Below are positions 1 to 5,165 of a stretch of DNA of 5,165 nt, in pieces (position 1 is the stretch's first letter; every line of letters begins with the position of its first letter). Made by a program: the position numbers and the translations under genes. Source of the stretch: Sphingomonadaceae bacterium (GTDB taxonomy: Bacteria > Pseudomonadota > Alphaproteobacteria > Sphingomonadales > Sphingomonadaceae); contig JACDGO010000183.1 in assembly GCA_013821585.1 (NCBI GenBank), positions 1 to 5,165 of the forward strand, in the 5' to 3' direction. Below the pieces are notes generated by a model. The model saw only the letters and a program-made list of their open reading frames with translations. It was not told where the DNA came from and searched no databases.

Positions 1-2
1 TC

Positions 3-68
3 GAACCATACATCCGACAAGAATCCCTTTTCCCCTCCTTGCCAAGACGTTTTTCGGGCAATCAATGA
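3..68 (+). CDS. C-terminal end of an unidentified upstream gene (partial)
   Basis: The frame beginning at position 3 is open from the window edge to a TGA at 66-68. It ends in a tail that starts EPYIRQESLFP and finishes RRFSGNQ. The TGA shares four bases (ATGA) with the start codon of the HKD protein, the joint expected for translationally coupled genes of one operon. The tail is too short to identify any family. One caution: the frame of the downstream gene is also open back to the window edge. The alternative is therefore that the downstream gene simply starts further left and this tail is chance. Codon third positions do not clearly favour either frame over so few codons. Confidence 0.4.
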   Translation, partial: EPYIRQESLFPSLPRRFSGNQ

Positions 69-2047
69 GTCGGGGTATAGTACGCACCCAGTCGCCTTGG
101 ATCGACGAGAAGGCGCTGGAGAGAGCCACTCCGTTCGATCTGTCCGACGGGTCTCAGATTGATCTGTTGCTATCCGACCCGGCGAACGCAAACGGGCTCG
201 CCGACCGGATGCTAAAATTGGTCGATGAGCACGTTGAGCGGTTGACTGTAATCTCCCCCTATTGGGATGACCAACTTTCTGCCCTGAAGCGTCTGCACGT
301 TGCAGTCGGTGAACCGGACCTGCGCATCTTTCTATCGCAGAACGCCCGCAACCCCTCTCGATCATCGACATTTCCAGTAGCCGCCATCGGCAAGCTGGCG
401 CTGAAATTCCATCCGATCGGATCGGGTGGTGAGGACTCCGACCGCTTCCTTCATGCCAAGATGTTCCTCTTTCATGGCAGCGATCACGATTTCCTGTTCA
501 TCGGGAGCGCAAATTGCACTGTCGCCGCCTTGGGTGCGCCGGGCAAAGCAGGGGCCAATTACGAATGCCTTCTTTACAGAAAGCTCCCGCGTGGATCTGT
601 GAAGAAGGATTTGAAGCTCTCCTACAAGTCCAAGATCGCGGTTGCCGACATTGCGGTTCCCCCCGACAAATCTGAAACTGCGTCCGACACTGCCACGTTT
701 ATGGCGGGGACCGTTGAGCGTCGCGCGACACGACTGCTCTGGTCGCCCGCTCCAAATTTTACGGACGCTGTGGCGTCAATAAGAGTGGACGATGTGCATT
801 TCCCTCTGGCTCAACGGGCAGATGGATTATGGATCGCCGACATTGGCGATGCGAAACTCGGCTCAAATATCGCGCGAATTTGCCTCGCTGACGGCAGGAT
901 CAGTCGGCTAATAATCATCGCCAATCCCGAAGAGTTGATGCGGTTTGCACCATTTCCGGTTGCCGACTCCATACGGAAGAAGCTTGATGCGATCCTCAAT
1001 GGGGACGCCGACCTGATCGGGCTAGCGAAAGACATTCACCTTTTGCTGGAAGACGATGCCAAGATTGGGCCGGCTTTGGAGAGAATCCGCTCCGCTGGCG
1101 GACGCAGCACAACTCCCGGTATTGCGGGGCGGGATTTTGCTACCCCCGAGGAGTTCAGGAAGGCGCTCAACCTCCGCGTCAGCATGAAGTCGGCGGGATT
1201 GGCTCATGGAGACAATCCGGCACTTCAAGCACTTCTTCAGATCGTCCTGCGCGGGATGGTCAATATCGAGACGGTCGAAAGGATCGATGCTGAGGACGCT
1301 GCCAAAGCGAAGGGTGACGACGTTGGGGAGGATCAGGACGATGCTGGGCAAGCTGACGACATCGCCGTGCCGAAAGCTGCGTTATCCAGTGCAGTTATGG
1401 AGCCGGAGTTTGTTTCCAGCACCGAGTTTGAGCGCAATCAAGCGGCGCTATGGCGCGGAATTGGGAAATTTCAGGATTTCCTGGAGCGAGCGAAGCACTC
1501 GAACGCCGCTCTTGATCTCAATTTTGTCACCCGATCGTTGTTCATGCTTTACCTGATGCTCCATGGCTGCACGAAGCGATTCAGGACCGAAGATGGCGAG
1601 GAGGCGGTTCTCATTCCTTTTACCGGCGGGGCGGGTGAGGATTTTCGCGACAGTTTTCTGTTCGTCGCGGCTCAATCAATCGCAGCGGTCTGGGGACCGA
1701 ATTTTGCTCGAAGCCTGATCAGTCGGCTGAAATTCATCGCCGACGGTGACACTCTTCCGATCCAAATCACGACGCTCACGATTATTTCCCGCTGGGTGCT
1801 GGCGGCCATCCTGTCGGAAGTTCGCGGTGCAAAGGCTCATAAGTCACTGCGTGATATTCTAGAAAAACAAGTGCCAAGCCTTTTTGCCGCGACCAAGGTG
1901 TTTCCTGATTTGAGCCAAGAGGAACTCTTGGCGACGATCAGGCAGATGGAAGCGAACATGGGCATGGATGCAGCGCAGGGCGCAAGAATCAGACAGACAC
2001 TCAGCGACCTCGGCCGGAGTTCTGCGATAGATGCGCCTGCCATTTAG
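65..2047 (+). CDS. HKD (phospholipase D-like) nuclease-family protein, multidomain, 660 aa
   Basis: Seen: residues 129-137 read LHAKMFLFH, followed by GSANCT (147-152) and NYE (165-167). This is the H-x-K, G-S-x-N and N-x-E pattern of the phospholipase D superfamily, with H130, K132, N150 and E167 as likely active-site positions. Only one such half-site is present; in family members like Nuc and BfiI, one half-site per chain forms a shared active site in a dimer. The acidic residue usually five after the lysine is H137 here. Residues about 215-290 look beta-rich (possibly Ig-like), 408-432 are an acidic linker, and about 450-650 look helical; none of these parts is recognised. No signal peptide or membrane span is evident. 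The most likely role is a cytoplasmic nuclease or nuclease subunit, possibly in defence. The ATG at 65 overlaps an upstream TGA but has no clear Shine-Dalgarno sequence. The frame stays open to the window edge with no ATG, GTG or TTG in the visible part, so a start outside the window is possible. By eye it is less GC-rich than the Fic gene. Confidence 0.8.
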   Translation: MSRGIVRTQSPWIDEKALERATPFDLSDGSQIDLLLSDPANANGLADRMLKLVDEHVERLTVISPYWDDQLSALKRLHVAVGEPDLRIFLSQNARNPSRSSTFPVAAIGKLALKFHPIGSGGEDSDRFLHAKMFLFHGSDHDFLFIGSANCTVAALGAPGKAGANYECLLYRKLPRGSVKKDLKLSYKSKIAVADIAVPPDKSETASDTATFMAGTVERRATRLLWSPAPNFTDAVASIRVDDVHFPLAQRADGLWIADIGDAKLGSNIARICLADGRISRLIIIANPEELMRFAPFPVADSIRKKLDAILNGDADLIGLAKDIHLLLEDDAKIGPALERIRSAGGRSTTPGIAGRDFATPEEFRKALNLRVSMKSAGLAHGDNPALQALLQIVLRGMVNIETVERIDAEDAAKAKGDDVGEDQDDAGQADDIAVPKAALSSAVMEPEFVSSTEFERNQAALWRGIGKFQDFLERAKHSNAALDLNFVTRSLFMLYLMLHGCTKRFRTEDGEEAVLIPFTGGAGEDFRDSFLFVAAQSIAAVWGPNFARSLISRLKFIADGDTLPIQITTLTIISRWVLAAILSEVRGAKAHKSLRDILEKQVPSLFAATKVFPDLSQEELLATIRQMEANMGMDAAQGARIRQTLSDLGRSSAIDAPAI

Positions 2048-2098
2048 CCCCAACAAGATGCCGTCCGGGGTCAACCCCTTAATCTCGATTCAAAGCGC

Positions 2099-2176
2099 CT
2101 AAAACTCGGTGATGTTCGCTTCGCTGGCGTCGAACTGCTCAAGCGCGTGCAGGAGCGGATTGGCCGCGCCGCTCAT
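2099..2176 (-). pseudogene. 25-codon reading frame after the Fic gene, probable truncated gene remnant
   Basis: On the minus strand the Fic stop codon TGA (2175-2173) is embedded in ATGA, and the ATG at 2176-2174 opens a frame that ends in TAG at 2101-2099. Its product starts MSGAANPLLHALEQFDASE and ends NITEF. The start overlap is typical of a coupled second gene in an operon, and the peptide has amphipathic, coding-like composition. At about 2099 the sequence changes to less GC-rich DNA that has no open continuation. The simplest reading is the surviving N-terminus of a gene once located behind the Fic gene, cut by a deletion or insertion. A genuine small protein or a chance frame cannot be excluded. 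No function can be assigned. Confidence 0.35.
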
Positions 2177-3672
2177 GCCGCAATGCCATCGGGAAGGCGG
2201 AGGCGGATGCCGCGCTCGTCAGCATCGGCCGGCTCCACGAACGCGTGAAGGCTAGCCAAGGATCGCCGCGTCGCCTCAAGCTCATCCCAGGCGACGGCTA
2301 TTACCCATTTCTGAGCAAAGTCGAGCGTGCGCACGATCGGCTGCGGCTGCGCATTGAGCGATATCGCCTTCAGCGCAGACAGATAGTTGCCGCGAAATAC
2401 CGTCGGGATAATGATCCGCTCCTCGCCCGCCGACACGAGCTCGGCGTTCATCATGATCCGCGCGATGCGGCCGTTGCCGTCGGCGAAAGGGTGAACCTCC
2501 GACACGAGGAACATCATGAACACGGCCCGCGCGAAGGGGTTCTCGAGATTGCGATAATATTCGAAGCCGCGGCCGAGCGTCCCTTCAACCTGCTCGGGCG
2601 CCACAAAAACCGTTTGGCCGGCACGATTGCCCTCAATCTTGAACTGGCCAGGGCGCTTGTCGGGGCGGGCCGCCATCAACAAGGCATGACGGTTGCGCAG
2701 CAGCGCTAGTAGAGTCTCGTAGTCGCGCGGGGTTCGCGCCATCTCGACGGGATCGGAAACGATCTGCCAGGTGCCGAGAACGTCGTGCGCATCCTCGGGC
2801 CGATCGCGGGGGATCACATTCCGAAACACGATGTCGGCCGCCTCGTCGACCTCGAATTCCGTCCCTTCGATGAAGTTGGAGAAATAGGCCTCGAAGAAGG
2901 CAAGCGTCGCACGTCCTTTGGCGTCGCGCTCGGGGGTCAGGCGCGTAATCGGCGCGCTGGCGCGCAGCTCGTTGTGGAGCTGCTCGAAAAGCGCGATCCG
3001 TTCGGGATCATAGGGCGCGCCCGAACGGCGAGCTTGGGCACGGTCCGATGTCAGCCGATCCTCGCGGGTGCCGAGCATAGCGCCGGCTAGCCGGTCGAAA
3101 GCCTCGAATTCCTGCTCGCGCGCGATGAGCGGCGCGATTCGGCGAGCTTCGTCGCGAATGGTATTGAGCGCCTCGGTGCCGCTGCGGCGGATCACGTCGT
3201 CAAGACGGTTCTCGATCTCCTGGCGGGTCAACGTACGGCTGACCTCGCCTTTGCGGCGACGGGAGGGAGCCATATTGTCGAGGTAGGCGCGTGCCGACGA
3301 TGACAGGAATAGGCCGCCAACGAAACGGCGATCGGCTTCCAACGGCCTAGGCCCGGAGCGCGAACGGATGACCACGCCTGGCAGTTCGATGTCGCGCTTG
3401 CGATCGGAGATGACGAAGATCGACCCGTCGCTTGCCGGGCGCAGCTCGATCGCGGTGCGATCGGCGATCAGCGCATCGGGAAGATAGGCTGCGATCAATT
3501 GCCACAAATGGCGGCTGACGATCCGCTCGGGCTCGTCGGTGAGATTGAAGGTGTAGAGTTTGGAGCCGATTTGGCGCAGGGTGCCATTGCTAACCGCTCG
3601 CGAGACCGCCACGGAAATCGCAGTGGTCGATAGGAAGACCTCGGGCAAACCGTCTAGCGAATTTTTGGGCAT
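2173..3672 (-). CDS. Fic-domain protein (probable AMP-transferase) with N-terminal winged-helix-like domain, 499 aa
   Basis: Fic enzymes usually transfer AMP from ATP to hydroxyl side chains of target proteins. Numbered from the ATG at 3672, residues 394-405 read HPFADGNGRIAR, a complete HxFx(D/E)GNGRxxR active site with catalytic H394, D398 and R402/R405. Residues about 345-362 (NRAGQTVFVAPEQVEG) fit the target-binding flap. Residues 265-270, SNFIEG, match the (S/T)xxxE(G/N) inhibitory motif whose glutamate (E269) blocks ATP binding. Its place before the core makes this class II (self-inhibited). Residues about 10-43, including VAVSRAVSNGTLRQIGSKLYTF, resemble the winged-helix start of AbiEi-type antitoxins, suggesting DNA binding and autoregulation. 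I chose the ATG at 3672 because AGAAGGA lies 8 bases upstream. A longer version from TTG at 3732 (519 aa) is open but would translate through the operator-like repeats. The gene is convergent with the HKD gene and divergent from the regulator gene, so it is probably its own transcription unit. Confidence 0.9.
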   Translation of the reverse strand: MPKNSLDGLPEVFLSTTAISVAVSRAVSNGTLRQIGSKLYTFNLTDEPERIVSRHLWQLIAAYLPDALIADRTAIELRPASDGSIFVISDRKRDIELPGVVIRSRSGPRPLEADRRFVGGLFLSSSARAYLDNMAPSRRRKGEVSRTLTRQEIENRLDDVIRRSGTEALNTIRDEARRIAPLIAREQEFEAFDRLAGAMLGTREDRLTSDRAQARRSGAPYDPERIALFEQLHNELRASAPITRLTPERDAKGRATLAFFEAYFSNFIEGTEFEVDEAADIVFRNVIPRDRPEDAHDVLGTWQIVSDPVEMARTPRDYETLLALLRNRHALLMAARPDKRPGQFKIEGNRAGQTVFVAPEQVEGTLGRGFEYYRNLENPFARAVFMMFLVSEVHPFADGNGRIARIMMNAELVSAGEERIIIPTVFRGNYLSALKAISLNAQPQPIVRTLDFAQKWVIAVAWDELEATRRSLASLHAFVEPADADERGIRLRLPDGIAA

Positions 3673-3680
3673 TAGCGCCG

Positions 3681-3687
3681 TCCTTCT
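3681..3687 (-). promoter_or_regulatory. Ribosome binding site deciding the Fic start
   Basis: On the minus strand AGAAGGA lies 8 bases before the ATG at 3672-3670. It is the only good Shine-Dalgarno match near the candidate starts and favours this ATG over the TTG 60 bases upstream. Confidence 0.7.
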
Positions 3688-3697
3688 GGGCTCAATA

Positions 3698-3750
3698 GCA
3701 AACTTCTGGGGTTTAAGAAGGCTTTTCTGCAAACTTTTGATGTTTAAGAA
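3698..3750. promoter_or_regulatory. Two tandem 22-bp operator-like repeats upstream of the Fic gene
   Basis: Copies at 3698-3719 and 3729-3750 are identical at 19 of 22 positions. Each contains the inverted pair AAAC-N7-GTTT (3700-3714 and 3731-3745), and the three differences all fall in the N7 spacer. The copies are 31 bases apart, close to three helical turns, so two dimers would bind the same face of the DNA. They end 11 bases before the Fic ribosome binding site, where a promoter-operator is expected. A related partial word, CTTCTGGG, recurs at 3683-3690 and 3703-3710. The natural candidate ligand is the winged-helix segment of the Fic protein itself, since AbiEi-type antitoxins are known to repress their own promoters by binding inverted repeats. 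That pairing is inference. I could not pick out a convincing -35/-10 pair for the minus strand. Confidence 0.6.
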
Positions 3751-3782
3751 CGCTGTCAGGTCGTCAGCTCGATATGTTGCAC

Positions 3783-3817
3783 ATCACTTAAATATCACTT
3801 GTAATATGTGGTGATAT
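3783..3817. promoter_or_regulatory. Operator-like inverted and direct repeats upstream of the HTH gene
   Basis: ATATCAC at 3792-3798 is mirrored exactly by GTGATAT at 3811-3817, with 12 bases between. ATCACTT occurs twice in direct orientation (3783-3789 and 3794-3800), exactly 11 bases apart, or one helical turn. Together this gives three ATCAC half-sites, two direct and one inverted, in an AT-rich patch just upstream of the small helix-turn-helix gene. The arrangement resembles the operators of autoregulating HTH proteins and of restriction-modification controller proteins. The sequence is unrelated to the AAAC-N7-GTTT repeats on the Fic side, so the two divergent units appear to be controlled by different proteins. 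Confidence 0.55.
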
Positions 3818-3826
3818 AGCGATACT
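3799..3826 (+). promoter_or_regulatory. Possible promoter of the HTH-methyltransferase operon
   Basis: TTGTAA at 3799-3804 and GATACT at 3821-3826 each match 4 of 6 bases of the -35 and -10 consensus, with a 16-base spacer. Transcription from here would begin at about 3833, almost on the ATG at 3836, giving a leaderless or nearly leaderless message. That agrees with the absence of a Shine-Dalgarno sequence. The inverted repeat 3792-3817 would cover the -35 and spacer, as a repressor site would. An alternative pair is TTGCAC (3777-3782) with TAATAT (3802-3807), whose 19-base spacer is less favourable. Confidence 0.3.
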
Positions 3827-3835
3827 GCCACGTGC

Positions 3836-4171
3836 ATGCCGGCCGTCTCCCCCAACCCTACCTTACGCGATGCCCTAGCTGCCTACATCGCACAGACGGG
3901 CGCGACCAAGGCGGATGCCGCGGCAAAGCTCGGCGTCGATCCCATGACGCTTGCACGGTTTCTGAAAACCGGACGGGTCATTGATGCTAATCGGCGGAAG
4001 TTGGAAACAGGACTCACGCGCGTCGGCGGCTGGCATCAAGTCACCATCGACGATGAGGCCGAGGGCCAAGGACGACCCGACCCGTCTATCATTTCAACTG
4101 ATAAAGTGATTGCAGCATTAGAATTTCTCTTGGGTGCTGCTCGAAACGCAAGAGCGGGGACACTCGGGTGA
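3836..4171 (+). CDS. Small helix-turn-helix protein, probable regulator of the downstream methyltransferase, 111 aa
   Basis: Residues about 24-46 (TKADAAAKLGVDPMTLARFLK and on) have the pattern of a helix-turn-helix: an alanine-rich first helix, the LGV turn, and a recognition helix MTLARFLKTG. Residues 82-104 form a second, probably helical segment that might serve dimerisation; the middle (65-80) is polar. The start is well bounded. An in-frame TGA lies at 3812-3814 and no other start codon occurs before the ATG at 3836. There is no Shine-Dalgarno sequence, so translation may be leaderless. The TGA at 4169-4171 overlaps the GTG start of the methyltransferase gene by four bases, so the two are coupled. 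The likely role is binding the ATATCAC-type repeats just upstream and setting expression of the pair. A family beyond generic HTH (Xre-like) is not recognised. A non-regulatory role, such as an accessory DNA-binding partner of the methyltransferase, is possible. Confidence 0.75.
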   Translation: MPAVSPNPTLRDALAAYIAQTGATKADAAAKLGVDPMTLARFLKTGRVIDANRRKLETGLTRVGGWHQVTIDDEAEGQGRPDPSIISTDKVIAALEFLLGAARNARAGTLG

Positions 4172-5165
4172 CCGAAGTCCTGACATCCGTACAAAATGTT
4201 GTCGCGATGCGCGCATCGGCGCCGGATGCGTTCGCCCGGTTCGTGGCGCTTGTCGATCGCGCGACCGCGTTGGATTTAGACGCTGACGCCGTCTCGCGCC
4301 TCGTCGCGAGCGCGCTCGATACGCGACCGGTTAGTGGCCTCACCCACAACCACTACAAATATCCGGCGCGATTTTCGCCCTTGTTCGTGCGCGCCGCGAT
4401 CGAGACATTTTCTGAGCCAGGCGATCTGATCCTCGATCCCTTCGTCGGCGGCGGGACGACGATCGTGGAGGCGCTGGCGAGCGGTCGCGATGCCATCGGC
4501 GTCGATATCAGCTCGCTTGCGGTGTTTGTCTCCGAAGCCAAGACGCTGCGGCTGAGCGACGCCGATATTGCTGCCTTCGAACGCTGGCTCAATGGCGTCG
4601 AGGCCGCCATCAATATCCACGCGCCGGCCGCTGATGCCTCGGCTTGGAACGAAGCGGGATATTTCCGCAACATCGAAAGCAAGTCGTTTTGGCGCCTGCG
4701 GAAAGCGATTGGTCAAGCGCTCGCGGCGCTGAAGGGCCTTCCCGCAGACGCCGAGACATTGGCGCGTTGCGCGGTGCTGCGGGCAAGCCATTGGGCATTC
4801 GACGCGCGAAAACGAACGCCGCGCCTTAGCGAATTTAAGCGCAACCTTGTGGTCAGCGCTCGCGCCATGTTGGAAGATGCGCGTCGCTTCAGCGCGGCTT
4901 ACGAAGCTGCGGCGGCCGAGATCGGCCGAAACCCCCAGATGATGTGCTTGGATCGAAGCGCCGCCGGTCTCGAACTCGATCCGCGCTTGGCCGGATCGCG
5001 CGCGCCGCGTCTTGTGCTGACCTCGCCGCCCTACCCCGGCGTCCATGTCCTGTATCATCGGTGGCAGGTCGACGGTCGCAAAGAAACGCCAGCGCCATTC
5101 TGGATTGCCAACCGGCTCGATGGTTCGGGAGAATCCTATTACACACTTGGCCACCGCAAGAACCC
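4168..5165 (+). CDS. DNA adenine-N6/cytosine-N4 methyltransferase (partial, 3' end beyond the window)
   Basis: The frame is open from GTG 4168 to the window end, giving 332 codons. Residues 90-98, DPFVGGGTT, are the S-adenosylmethionine-binding motif I. GVDIS (111-115) is the following acidic motif II. TSPPY (285-289) is catalytic motif IV of amino-methyltransferases (S/D-P-P-Y). A conserved-looking HNHYKYPARFSP (60-71) precedes motif I, as in several N4/N6 methylases. Motif I precedes motif IV with about 190 residues between them, room for a target-recognition region, so the order is alpha-like although motif I is spelled like that of beta-class enzymes. The segment after TSPPY (GVHVLYHRWQVDGRKETPAPFWIA) looks well structured and intact. 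The GTG overlaps the regulator's TGA by GTGA, with a weak GGGGA seven bases upstream; ATG 4207 is a later alternative. The product probably marks a specific DNA site. Any restriction partner would lie to the right of the window. Confidence 0.85.
   Translation, partial: MTEVLTSVQNVVAMRASAPDAFARFVALVDRATALDLDADAVSRLVASALDTRPVSGLTHNHYKYPARFSPLFVRAAIETFSEPGDLILDPFVGGGTTIVEALASGRDAIGVDISSLAVFVSEAKTLRLSDADIAAFERWLNGVEAAINIHAPAADASAWNEAGYFRNIESKSFWRLRKAIGQALAALKGLPADAETLARCAVLRASHWAFDARKRTPRLSEFKRNLVVSARAMLEDARRFSAAYEAAAAEIGRNPQMMCLDRSAAGLELDPRLAGSRAPRLVLTSPPYPGVHVLYHRWQVDGRKETPAPFWIANRLDGSGESYYTLGHRKN

Noticed and set aside
65..2047. Assignment of the HKD protein as DISARM DrmC
   Set aside because: Apart from a single HKD half-site there is no evidence. 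No DrmA, DrmB or helicase gene is visible, and the C-terminal two thirds are not recognised as part of that family.
2067..2078. GGGG-TCAA-CCCC hairpin in the gap between the convergent genes as a terminator
   Set aside because: The stem is only four base pairs and no run of T follows on either strand, so a factor-independent terminator is not supported. A further CCCC at 2048-2051 could pair instead, but the structure is equally weak.
2245..2709. Plus-strand 154-codon open frame inside the Fic region
   Set aside because: It lies opposite the conserved Fic active-site region and its RH-rich composition is that of an antisense shadow.
2944..2965. GCGCGC-rich inverted repeat
   Set aside because: It lies within the Fic coding sequence and is explained by alanine and arginine codons in GC-rich DNA.
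3673..3732. N-terminal extension of the Fic protein from the TTG at 3732
   Set aside because: It lacks a convincing Shine-Dalgarno sequence, would place coding sequence over the operator-like repeats, and the internal ATG at 3672 has a good AGAAGGA site.
3698..3750. CRISPR-like repeat pair
   Set aside because: There are only two copies, separated by 9 bases and sited at a promoter position. This fits an operator, not an array.
4276..5154. Long minus-strand open frame (292 codons) opposite the methyltransferase
   Set aside because: It is antisense to a frame with clear methyltransferase motifs. Its protein is rich in R, G and A without recognisable motifs, as expected of the shadow frame in GC-rich coding DNA.

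Overview
The window looks like part of an accessory (probable defence or mobile) region of a GC-rich proteobacterium. The GC-rich codon use and short, overlapping gene joints would fit an alphaproteobacterium such as a sphingomonad or rhizobial relative. That assignment is an inference from base composition and protein style only. No rRNA, tRNA, CRISPR array or insertion sequence is visible.

Layout. (1) Positions 3-68 (+) appear to be the last 21-22 codons of an unidentified gene whose TGA overlaps the ATG of the next gene. (2) Positions 65-2047 (+) encode a 660-residue protein with one phospholipase-D/HKD-type nuclease half-site, a probable beta-rich middle part, an acidic linker and a long helical C-terminal region. 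(3) Positions 2048-2172 are a short convergent gap. It holds a 25-codon reading frame on the minus strand (2099-2176) that overlaps the end of the Fic gene by ATGA and looks like the remnant of a lost downstream gene. (4) Positions 2173-3672 (-) encode a class II-type Fic protein with a textbook catalytic motif, an upstream inhibitory motif and an N-terminal winged-helix-like segment resembling AbiEi-type antitoxins. (5) Positions 3673-3835 are a divergent control region with two different sets of operator-like repeats, one next to each flanking gene. (6) Positions 3836-4171 (+) encode a small helix-turn-helix protein. It overlaps by GTGA (7) a DNA amino-methyltransferase that begins at 4168 and runs off the window end.

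How they may work together. The small regulator and the methyltransferase form a coupled two-gene operon, reminiscent of regulator-modification pairs in restriction-modification or other methylation-based defence loci. The HKD protein belongs to a second operon entering from the left. The Fic gene lies between them in the opposite direction with its own operator-like repeats, so it is probably an independent toxin-type cassette inserted in or adjoining the locus. Whether the HKD protein and the methyltransferase belong to one system cannot be settled from this window, because the genes on both outer sides are cut off.
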